A stretch of 64,000 nt of DNA from Tabrizicola soli. GTDB lineage: Bacteria > Pseudomonadota > Alphaproteobacteria > Rhodobacterales > Rhodobacteraceae. Numbering within the stretch: position 1 is the stretch's first letter; each line of letters opens with the position of its first letter. The notes below the pieces were generated by a model, which saw nothing but the letters and a program-made list of their open reading frames with translations, was not told the origin of the DNA and did not search any database. The translations under genes and the position numbers were made by a program. Where the stretch lies: contig NZ_JAEACP010000008.1 of the NCBI RefSeq assembly GCF_015999335.1, positions 1 through 64,000 on the forward strand. Direction: 5' to 3'. Of the stretch, positions 57,395 through 64,000 are shown one piece after another.

Positions 57395-58756
57395 TCATCC
57401 CTGCAGCAAGCGGCGCAGAAGCTGCAGGTCGTCGGCCAGTTGGCTGTCGGTGGTCATCAGCTCTTCGATCTTGCGCACGCCATGCATGATCGTGGTGTGG
57501 TCGCGGCCCCCGAAGCGGCGGCCGATCTCCGGCAGGCTGCGCGGGGTCAGCTGCTTGGCGAGATACATCGCCACCTGCCGCGGCCGGGCGATGGTGCGCA
57601 GGCGCTTCGGCCCGATCATGTCGGAGAGGCGGATGTTGTAGTGCTCGGCCACCTTACGCTGGATCTCCTCGATCGAAAGCTTGCGGTCGGAGGAGCGCAG
57701 GATGTCGGCCAGGCAATCCTGGGTGAGGTCCAGCGTGATCTCGCGGCCGACGAGCGAGGCGAAGGCGAAGAGGCGGGTCAGCGCGCCTTCCAGCACACGG
57801 ACATTGGTGGTGATGCGGTGGGCCAGGAATTCGAGCACGCCGCCGGCAATCACCAGGCCACGATACTGGCTGCGGTAGAAATCGACCTTCTGCTGCAGGA
57901 TGCCAAGACGCAGTTCGTAGTCGGTGGGATGCAGGTCGACGACCAGCCCGCATTGCAGGCGCGACTTGATGCGCTCCTCGAGATCCTTGATCTCGCCGGG
58001 CGCACGGTCGGCCGAGATCACGATCTGCTTGTTCTGGTCCACCAGCGCGTTGAAGGTGTGGAAGAATTCCTCCTGGGTGGAATCCTTGCCGGCGATGAAC
58101 TGCACGTCGTCCACCATCAGCACGTCGACCGAGCGGAACAGCTCCTTGAAGTCCATGACCTGGCGTTCGCGCAGGGCCTGCACGAAGCGGTACATGAACT
58201 GCTCGGCGGACAGGTAGAGGACGCGCAGGTCGGGGCGGCGGGATTGCAGCTCGTGCGCGATGGCGTGCATCAGGTGGGTCTTGCCGAGGCCGACGCCGCC
58301 GTAAAGGAACAGCGGGTTGAAGGTGACCGGCCCGCCCTCGGCCACCCGGCGGGCGGCGGCGTGGGCAAGTTCGTTCGGTTTGCCGACGACGAAGCTGTCG
58401 AAGGTGAAACGGGGATCGAGCGGCGCACCGGGCAGCTCCTCATCCGCGACGGCGCGGGTGCGGGCGGGTTTGGCGGCGGCCGGTTTCGGGGCGGCAGGGC
58501 GGGATTCGGCCGCGGCCTGGCCCACGGAAAACTCTACCCGCTCGACCGCGGCGCCGGCATTGGCCAGCTGGGTGCGGATATGATCGGCATAATTGCGCTG
58601 CACCCAGTCGCCGAAGAAGATCGTCGGCACCTCGAAGCGGGCGACGCCGTTCTTCAGCCCGGAGAGCTTGAGCGGTTCGATCCAGGTGACATAATTGTTC
58701 TTCCCTACACGTTTGATCAGCTCTTCGCGGACCTGACCCCAAGTTTCGTTCGTCAT
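57395..58756 (-). CDS. dnaA: DnaA, chromosomal replication initiator
   Basis: A 453-residue AAA+ initiator. Domain I TWGQVREELIKRVGKNNYVTWIEPLKL; Ala/Pro-rich linker (about 95-115); domain III with Walker A LFLYGGVGLGKTHLMHAIAHE and Walker B VDVLMVDDVQFIAGKDSTQEEFFHTFN; domain IV with the DNA-binding signature FGGRDHTTIMHGVRKIEEL. The ATG at 58756 gives MTNETWGQ; the frame is open to 58969 but the extension is unlike DnaA. The upstream 510 bp hold the promoter and GANTC sites. Confidence 0.98.
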   Translation of the reverse strand: MTNETWGQVREELIKRVGKNNYVTWIEPLKLSGLKNGVARFEVPTIFFGDWVQRNYADHIRTQLANAGAAVERVEFSVGQAAAESRPAAPKPAAAKPARTRAVADEELPGAPLDPRFTFDSFVVGKPNELAHAAARRVAEGGPVTFNPLFLYGGVGLGKTHLMHAIAHELQSRRPDLRVLYLSAEQFMYRFVQALRERQVMDFKELFRSVDVLMVDDVQFIAGKDSTQEEFFHTFNALVDQNKQIVISADRAPGEIKDLEERIKSRLQCGLVVDLHPTDYELRLGILQQKVDFYRSQYRGLVIAGGVLEFLAHRITTNVRVLEGALTRLFAFASLVGREITLDLTQDCLADILRSSDRKLSIEEIQRKVAEHYNIRLSDMIGPKRLRTIARPRQVAMYLAKQLTPRSLPEIGRRFGGRDHTTIMHGVRKIEELMTTDSQLADDLQLLRRLLQG

Positions 58757-59209
58757 CCTGTCGCCTGCCAATATTCCCTGAGCCGGCAGAAAAGCCACCG
58801 GCCGCACAGAAGCCTTCCACACACGCGAGGCACCCCGGGGCGGACCGGCACCCTTAAGGGCGGGCCCACCGGCAGTCCGTGCGGGGACAGGGGCGCAGGC
58901 AATCCGGCCGCCGGAATCCGGCAACCGCCCACGCATGACGAAAGGCGGCGAGACGCCACCCCAAATCATTGATCGCCAAGGAAAAACTCAGACCCTGTGG
59001 CACGGCAGCGCCCGGTCTGTGCAGCAGTCTTTCCGTCACGATCTGCGCTTGTCCCCCCAGGACGAAGTGAATCGCAGGGAGACGCTAGCAAGCCCGGAGC
59101 GGGGCCTGCAACCGAACAACGTGCTTGACAGAGGTTCCCCGAAACCGAATCCGCGACCCCTTGCAAATCGGCAACGGAGCGCCGGAAATCGTGTCGGAAC
59201 GGGCGTAAA
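58757..59209 (-). promoter_or_regulatory. dnaA upstream region with candidate promoter and GANTC sites
   Basis: No gene is supported here. On the minus strand a candidate promoter TTGCAG-N17-CTAGCG occurs (plus 59106-59111 and 59083-59088). GANTC sites lie just downstream of its -10 (59069-59073) and upstream of its -35 (59147-59151). I looked for DnaA boxes (TTWTNCACA) and found none convincing, so this is annotated as a dnaA control region and not as the origin. Confidence 0.4.
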
Positions 59210-59216
59210 ATAGCGA

Positions 59217-59245
59217 AAGGGCGCAGCCGATGCGACTGCGCCCTT
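59217..59245 (-). terminator. Intrinsic terminator of rpsT
   Basis: A perfect 10-bp stem pairs 59217-59226 with 59236-59245 around a 9-nt loop. On the minus strand it is followed by TCGCTATTTT, 22 bases past the rpsT stop. Confidence 0.75.
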
Positions 59246-59266
59246 CTGTTCCGGATTCGGTCCGTT

Positions 59267-59536
59267 TCAAGCCTTGACGACGGCCTTCACACGCGACGAC
59301 AGGCGCGACATCTTGCGGGCGACGGTGTTCTTGTGCAGCACGCCCTTGGTCACGCCACGGGCCAGTTCCGGCTGGGCGGCCTTGAGCGCAGCGGCAGCAG
59401 CTTCGCCGTTACCCGAGGCGATGGCTTCCTCGACCTTGCGCAGGAAGGTGCGAATGCGCGAGCGGCGCGACTTGTTCACGGCATAACGCGCCTCGGACTG
59501 GCGGGCGCGCTTCTTGGACTGTTCGGTATTGGCCAT
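59267..59536 (-). CDS. rpsT: Ribosomal protein S20
   Basis: An 89-residue, strongly basic helical protein: [86 protein letters not shown]. It binds 16S rRNA in the small subunit. The ATG at 59536 starts the standard MANT sequence. Its place upstream of dnaA is typical of alphaproteobacteria. Confidence 0.98.
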   Translation of the reverse strand: MANTEQSKKRARQSEARYAVNKSRRSRIRTFLRKVEEAIASGNGEAAAAALKAAQPELARGVTKGVLHKNTVARKMSRLSSRVKAVVKA

Positions 59537-59748
59537 CTGGCTTCCTTGTGGTCTTTGCGTTTCGGTTGCACGAAAGACCACAAGGCCCCGACCGGGGCCG
59601 GGAGTGATTCTTGCCTAAGCGGGCCCACGCGCATGTGGGGCTGGCCTATAGGGCAAGTCGCGGGGAAAGGAAAGGCCCGAACCGCTCGTCGTGCATTCCT
59701 GGCCGACCGCTGCCGACGAGTGCATGAAATGCATCGAGGAGGAGGGCC

Positions 59749-60525
59749 TTATCGGTCGCGGAACTGCGGCTGGCGCTTTTCCAGGAAGGCGGCCATGCCT
59801 TCCTTCTGGTCTTCGGTCGCGAAGACGGCATGGAACATGCGGCGCTCGAACAGCATTCCCTCGGACAGGCTGCCTTCCTGGGCGCGGTTCACGCATTCCT
59901 TGACCACCATCGCGGTCAGCATGGATTTCTCGACGATCTTCTGCGCGACCTTCATCGTCTCTTCGATCAGCGATTTCGCCGGGACGACACGGGAAACGAG
60001 GCCGCAGCGCTCCGCCTCGGCCGCATCCATGAAACGGCCGGTCAGATGCATGTCCATCGACTTGGACTTGCCGACGGCGCGGGTCAGGCGCTGGGTGCCG
60101 CCCAGACCGGCGACGATGCCCAGGTTTATCTCGGGCTGGCCGAACTTGGCGCTGTCGGCGGCGATGATGAAATCGGCCAGCATCGCCAGTTCGCAGCCGC
60201 CGCCAAGGCAATAGCCCGCGACGGCGGCGATGATCGGCTTGCGGGCGCGTGCGATGGTGGCGGCCTCGGGGCCGAAGAGGTCGTCGAAGAAGACGTCGAT
60301 GAAGCTTTTCTCGGACATCTCGCGCACGTCGGCCCCGGCGGCAAAGGCCTTGTCCGAGCCGGTGATGACGATGCAGCGCACGCGTTCGTTCTGTTCCGCC
60401 GCCGTGACCGCCTGCGCCAGCTCACGCATCAGGGCCGAGTTCAGCGCATTCATCGCATCGGGGCGGTTGAGCCGGATCAGGGCGACATAATCCTCGATCT
60501 CGACGATCAGCGTTTCATAGGCCAC
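59749..60525 (-). CDS. Enoyl-CoA hydratase
   Basis: A 258-residue crotonase-fold enzyme. Oxyanion-hole residues fall in DKAFAAGADVREMSEK and IAAVAGYCLGGGCELAMLADFIIAADSAKFGQPEINLGIVAGLGGTQRL, which holds both catalytic glutamates of a true hydratase; RVVPAKSL and the C-terminal EGMAAFLEKRQPQFRDR also fit. It hydrates trans-2-enoyl-CoA in fatty-acid oxidation. The start is a GTG at 60525 with GGGGAGG upstream. The 212-bp gap to rpsT holds only a small GC hairpin (59584-59599) and no gene. Confidence 0.93.
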   Translation of the reverse strand: MAYETLIVEIEDYVALIRLNRPDAMNALNSALMRELAQAVTAAEQNERVRCIVITGSDKAFAAGADVREMSEKSFIDVFFDDLFGPEAATIARARKPIIAAVAGYCLGGGCELAMLADFIIAADSAKFGQPEINLGIVAGLGGTQRLTRAVGKSKSMDMHLTGRFMDAAEAERCGLVSRVVPAKSLIEETMKVAQKIVEKSMLTAMVVKECVNRAQEGSLSEGMLFERRMFHAVFATEDQKEGMAAFLEKRQPQFRDR

Positions 60526-60584
60526 GGTGGCCTCCCCTGTTGGCAGTCGCGGAGACTCCTAGCACCAAAAGCCGGGATGGCAAG

Positions 60585-61430
60585 TCACCTCTGGCAGGCG
60601 GGGCACCAGAAGGAGGAGCGGCCGGACTGCACCGTGCGGATGATCGTGCCAGAACAACCGGGGGTTTCGCAGGGCTGGCCCTCACGATCATATACCTGGA
60701 AATGCTTGGAAAAATAGCCAAGCTCGCCATTCGCCTGCCGGAAGTCGCGCAAGCTGGAGCCGCCGGCCTCGATCGCCTCGGCCAGGACCTCGCGGATCAG
60801 GGGGACAAGGGCCTGCGCCTGCGCTTCCGCAAGGTCACCGGCAAGCCGCAGCGGGCTGATCCGCGCGCGGTACAGCGTTTCGGCGACATAGATGTTGCCC
60901 AGACCCGCGACGATGCGCTGGTCCAGCAGCGCGGACTTGATCGGGGTCCTGCGGCCCTTCAGGCGGGCGGCCAGGTAGGGCCCGTTGAAATCGTTGCCAA
61001 AGGGTTCCGGCCCCAGCCCCTCCAGCAGCGGATGCGCGCCATCCGTGGGCATCAGGTCCATTGCGCCGAAGCGGCGGGCGTCGTTGAAGGTGATCCGCGC
61101 ACCGGATTCCATGTGCAGCACGACATGGTCATGTTTCTGCGGGGCCGGGTGGTCGCGGTAATGAACGCCGACCTGCGCGCCCGAGATCAGCATCCGGCCC
61201 GACATGCCCAGATGCACCAGAAGCGTCTCGCCCGAGTCGAGGTCGGCAAGGATATACTTCGACCGCCGCCGCAGCGCCGTCACCTCGCGGCCGGTCAGCC
61301 GCTCGGCCATCCGCTCGGGCAGGGGCCAGCGCAGGTCGGGGCGGTTGACCTCGGCCCGCACGATCACGGCCCCCTCCAGCACTGGAAGCAGGCCCCGGCG
61401 GACGGTTTCGACCTCGGGCAGCTCGGGCAT
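60585..61430 (-). CDS. mutM: Formamidopyrimidine-DNA glycosylase
   Basis: A 281-residue bifunctional glycosylase/lyase that removes 8-oxoguanine. The catalytic N-terminus is [14 protein letters not shown] (Pro2 nucleophile after Met removal, Glu3). The H2TH region is [30 protein letters not shown]. The C-terminal zinc finger has CETPGCSG and FWCPACQR. The start at 61430 is fixed by the Pro2 requirement; an upstream in-frame extension is spurious. It is divergent from ubiE. Confidence 0.97.
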   Translation of the reverse strand: MPELPEVETVRRGLLPVLEGAVIVRAEVNRPDLRWPLPERMAERLTGREVTALRRRSKYILADLDSGETLLVHLGMSGRMLISGAQVGVHYRDHPAPQKHDHVVLHMESGARITFNDARRFGAMDLMPTDGAHPLLEGLGPEPFGNDFNGPYLAARLKGRRTPIKSALLDQRIVAGLGNIYVAETLYRARISPLRLAGDLAEAQAQALVPLIREVLAEAIEAGGSSLRDFRQANGELGYFSKHFQVYDREGQPCETPGCSGTIIRTVQSGRSSFWCPACQR

Positions 61431-61513
61431 CCTGACCTCTTGGACAGTTCGGCGCATTGCGGGCGCGGGTTCGCGGACTATAAGGGGGCGAGAGACAAGG
61501 ACCGCAAGCCCCG

Positions 61514-62260
61514 ATGCAGGACGAAAAGACAACCCATTTCGGCTTTCAGGACGTGCCCGAGGCCGAAAAGGCCGGGATGGTGCATGGCGTCTTTTCCCGG
61601 GTGGCCAGCAAATACGACGTGATGAACGACCTGATGTCGGTGGGCATCCATCGCATCTGGAAGGACGCGATGATGGACTGGCTGGCCCCGCGCCCCGGCC
61701 AGCGCCTGCTGGACGTGGCGGGCGGCACCGGCGACGTGGCCTTCCGCTTCCTCAAGCGCGCGCCGGGGGCCAGCGCCGTCGTCTGCGACATGACCGAGCC
61801 GATGCTGATCGAGGGTCGCAAGCGGGCCGAGGCCGAGCAGATGGCGCAAAGCCTGGACTGGGTGGTGGGCGATGCCATGGCGCTCCCCTTTCCGGACCGG
61901 AGTTTCGACGTCTACACGATCTCGTTCGGGATCCGGAACGTGACCCGCATCCCCGATGCGCTGCGCGAGGCCTACCGCGTGCTGCGGCCGGGCGGGCGGT
62001 TGATGGTGCTGGAATTCAGCCATATTCCCAATGATTTGCTGCAAAAGGCCTATGACCTTTATTCCTTCAACGTGATCCCGGTGATGGGCCAGATCGTTGC
62101 CGGTGATCGGGACTCATACCAGTATCTCGTCGAATCGATCCGAAAGTTCCCCGACCAGGACACCTTCGCCACGATGATCCGCGAGGCGGGATTCGGCCAG
62201 GTGAAATACCGCAACCTCTCGCTCGGCATCGCCGCGCTGCATTCCGGCTGGAAGCTGTGA
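61514..62260 (+). CDS. ubiE: UbiE, ubiquinone/menaquinone C-methyltransferase
   Basis: A 248-residue SAM methyltransferase that C-methylates the ubiquinone precursor ring. Motifs: [47 protein letters not shown] site [55 protein letters not shown] and the C-terminal [22 protein letters not shown]. The end overlaps ubiB by four bases, forming a ubiquinone operon. Confidence 0.97.
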   Translation: MQDEKTTHFGFQDVPEAEKAGMVHGVFSRVASKYDVMNDLMSVGIHRIWKDAMMDWLAPRPGQRLLDVAGGTGDVAFRFLKRAPGASAVVCDMTEPMLIEGRKRAEAEQMAQSLDWVVGDAMALPFPDRSFDVYTISFGIRNVTRIPDALREAYRVLRPGGRLMVLEFSHIPNDLLQKAYDLYSFNVIPVMGQIVAGDRDSYQYLVESIRKFPDQDTFATMIREAGFGQVKYRNLSLGIAALHSGWKL

Positions 62261-63783
62261 AGGGTCCCCACAACATCATCCGCCTGATCCGCACCGGCGC
62301 CACGCTGGAGCGGACGGGGGCCATGGATGTGGTGCTGGAGGCCTTTCGCGCCCCGCCGCACCTGCGCTTTGCCGCCCGCCTTCTGGGTTGGCCGTTCAAA
62401 TGGCTGGGTCTGAAGGGCGATCCCGCCCTGCCCCCCGCGACCCGTGCGCTGACCGCGCTGGGGCCGGCCTATATCAAATTCGGCCAGGTCCTCTCCACCC
62501 GCCCCGACATCGTGGGCGAGGAACTGGCGCAGCAGTTGAAATACCTGCAGGACAAGCTGCCGCCCTTCCCGACCGAAATCGCCAAGCAGATGATCGAGGC
62601 CGAGCTGGAACTGCCGGTCTCGGAGATCTTCAGCGAATTCTCCGAACCCGTCGCCGCCGCCTCCATCGCCCAGGTCCACCGCGCGCAGTTGGCGGATAGC
62701 GGAGAGGAGGTCGCGGTCAAGGTCCTGCGTCCCGGAATTGAGCGCGCCTTCCGCAAGGACATCGACGCCTTCTACCTTGCCGCCCGCTGGATCGAGCGCC
62801 TCGCCCCCTTCTCGCGCCGTTTGCGTCCGCTGGATGTGATCGCCCATTTCGAGGGCGTGGTGATGGGCGAGCTGGACCTGCGGCTGGAATCCTCCTCGGC
62901 CGCCGAATTTGCCGCGAACACCGAGAAGGACGAGGGCTTCCGGGTGCCGAAGCCGCACTGGTTCCTGTCCTCGCGCAACGTGATGACGCTGGGCTGGGCC
63001 GAGGGAATCGGGCTGAACGACAACGACCTGATCGACGCCGCGGGGCTCGACCGCCGGATCATCGCCGCGCGGGTGTTGCAGCTGTTCCTGAACCACGCGC
63101 TGCGCGACGGTTTCTTCCATGCCGACATGCACCAGGGCAACCTGAAGGTCGCGGCGAATGGCGACATCATCGCCTATGATTTCGGGATCATGGGCCGGAT
63201 CGACGAATACACCCGCCGGGTCTATGCCGAGATCCTGATGGGCTTCATCCGCAAGGACTACCGCCGCGTCGCCGAGGTGCATTTCGAGGCGGGCTACGTC
63301 CCCGCCGACCGCGACATCGACGAATTCGCCCGCGCCCTGCGGGCGGTGGGAGAGCCGATCTTCGGCATGGACGCCAGCCGGATCAGCATGGCCCGGCTTC
63401 TGTCCTATCTCTTTGAAGTCACGGAACGATTCGGAATGGCGACCCGGACCGAGCTGATCCTTCTCCAGCGCACCATGGTGGTGGTCGAGGGCGTCGCCCG
63501 CTCTCTCGACCCCCGGATCAACATCTGGGAGGTCGCGCAGCCGATCGTCGAGCGCTACATCGCGGAGAGCATCGGGCCCAAGGCGATGCTGCGCGACATG
63601 GTCAAGGCAGCGCGTGTGCTGGCGCGCTTCGGACCACGGCTTCCGGCCCTGATCGAGGCGCAGCTGATCCGCTCGGGCAATCCGCCGATGCCGGCCGTGG
63701 TGGAGCGGCGTGTGCCGCCGCTGGCCTGGCTTCTGGTCGGGGCGGCCTTCGCGTCCGGGTTCGGTCTCAGCGCGCTTTTCTGA
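62257..63783 (+). CDS. ubiB: UbiB, atypical kinase/ATPase needed for ubiquinone synthesis
   Basis: A 508-residue ABC1/ADCK-type protein. The family KxGQ motif is [26 protein letters not shown]; kinase-like segments are [61 protein letters not shown]; a C-terminal membrane anchor [23 protein letters not shown] ends the chain. It supports ubiquinone assembly at the inner membrane. The start is a GTG overlapping the ubiE stop (GTGA). Confidence 0.96.
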   Translation: MKGPHNIIRLIRTGATLERTGAMDVVLEAFRAPPHLRFAARLLGWPFKWLGLKGDPALPPATRALTALGPAYIKFGQVLSTRPDIVGEELAQQLKYLQDKLPPFPTEIAKQMIEAELELPVSEIFSEFSEPVAAASIAQVHRAQLADSGEEVAVKVLRPGIERAFRKDIDAFYLAARWIERLAPFSRRLRPLDVIAHFEGVVMGELDLRLESSSAAEFAANTEKDEGFRVPKPHWFLSSRNVMTLGWAEGIGLNDNDLIDAAGLDRRIIAARVLQLFLNHALRDGFFHADMHQGNLKVAANGDIIAYDFGIMGRIDEYTRRVYAEILMGFIRKDYRRVAEVHFEAGYVPADRDIDEFARALRAVGEPIFGMDASRISMARLLSYLFEVTERFGMATRTELILLQRTMVVVEGVARSLDPRINIWEVAQPIVERYIAESIGPKAMLRDMVKAARVLARFGPRLPALIEAQLIRSGNPPMPAVVERRVPPLAWLLVGAAFASGFGLSALF

Positions 63784-64000
63784 TCAGCTTGCTTCACGCA
63801 GCGCGGTGACCCGGGTCGCCGGAACCTCGATCCCCCCCTCCAGCACAAGGCTGGTGCCTCCCGGCCCGCCGCGCGCCTCGACCACGCGGGCGTAGTGCTC
63901 GACGGCGCGGCTGTCCACCACCTCGCCGTCGATCAGACTTTCCTGGGTGATCGTGTAGCGCCCCGGCGGCAGGGGAGAGCCATCGGCCCCCGCGCCAAGC
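63784..64000 (-). CDS. flgD: C-terminal fragment of a probable flagellar hook-capping protein FlgD (cut by window edge)
   Basis: A 71-residue open frame enters from the right edge on the minus strand and ends at 63784, immediately after the ubiB stop. It reads GSPLPPGRYTITQESLIDGEVVDSRAVEHYARVVEARGGPGGTSLVLEGGIEVPATRVTALREAS. The pattern of a GxY-type strand, then YARVVEAR, LVLEGG and a closing VTALRE is that of alphaproteobacterial FlgD C-termini. The 5' part lies outside the window, so the assignment is moderate. Confidence 0.6.
   Translation of the reverse strand, partial: LGAGADGSPLPPGRYTITQESLIDGEVVDSRAVEHYARVVEARGGPGGTSLVLEGGIEVPATRVTALREAS

Noticed and set aside
59125-59130. A consensus TTGACA on the plus strand
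   Set aside because: No fitting -10 follows and no plus-strand gene lies downstream.
58757-59266. Replication origin upstream of dnaA
   Set aside because: No convincing DnaA boxes or A/T-rich unwinding element could be found, and in several alphaproteobacteria the origin is not next to dnaA. GC skew over the chromosome would be needed.

Overview
The window is high-GC alphaproteobacterial chromosome, most likely from a member of the Rhodobacteraceae (Rhodobacter/Paracoccus/Tabrizicola-like). The grounds are the order dnaA-dnaN-recF-gyrB with rpsT upstream, ccrM next to rnhB, a PhyR-NepR-EcfG stress locus, mutY-DUF721-dsbA, waaA-lpxK with a DUF4170 gene, ubiE-ubiB beside mutM, and an rRNA leader at the left edge of the type seen in this family. 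No insertion sequence, prophage, plasmid gene or CRISPR array was found. Coding density is high and most neighbours overlap or nearly touch. No database search was possible, so family names rest on visible motifs, length and gene order.

Layout. 1-323: leader and promoter of an rRNA operon running leftward out of the window. 0.3-2.6 kb: msrQ-msrP (periplasmic methionine sulfoxide repair) and a secreted fasciclin-domain protein. 2.6-16.8 kb: a general stress response (GSR) island. At its centre are divergent phyR and nepR-ecfG-kinase genes. Around them lie a CHASE-domain HWE-type kinase, a PRC-barrel protein, a phospholipase D-like protein, a three-gene envelope operon (NDI-like, holin-like, DUF3618), DUF1328, a 158-residue unknown, an AI-2E-family membrane protein and a PNPOx-like protein. 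Six perfect GGAAC-N16/17-CGTT promoters and several one-mismatch versions precede these genes, so most of the island reads as a regulon packed round its own regulators.

16.8-23.5 kb: clpB, an unknown small protein, a beta-propeller protein, cutC (carrying an in-frame palindromic insert), a ROK sugar kinase and pyrF. 23.5-29.5 kb: iron genes (imelysin, bfd, bfr; then di-heme cytochrome, second imelysin, DUF1513). 29.8-35.7 kb: mtaB-dapF, tRNA-Lys, a membrane winged-helix protein, small secreted proteins, rnhB and ccrM. 35.8-42.5 kb: a glycan-modification operon (GtrB-like transferase, methyltransferase, GtrA/GT-C fusion), an acetolactate-synthase-like enzyme and an alkane hydroxylase. 42.6-51.8 kb: mutY, DUF721, dsbA, a CoA-transferase, lpxK-waaA-DUF4170, SPFH/NfeD membrane proteins, a LacI-type regulator with its operators, tRNA-Arg and a DMSP-lyase-like cupin. 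51.9-64 kb: gyrB, a LysE exporter, recF, dnaN, dnaA, rpsT, an enoyl-CoA hydratase, mutM, ubiE-ubiB and the C-terminal end of a probable flgD.

How the parts work together. In the GSR island, a kinase phosphorylates PhyR, PhyR captures the anti-sigma factor NepR, and freed EcfG transcribes GGAAC/CGTT promoters, including those of phyR and nepR-ecfG themselves. The kinase co-transcribed with ecfG keeps its phospho-acceptor histidine but seems to lack a working ATP-binding domain, so it may be a modifier of signalling. The cell-cycle genes are linked by GANTC sites: CcrM methylates GANTC, and such sites lie both in front of ccrM and in the dnaA upstream region.
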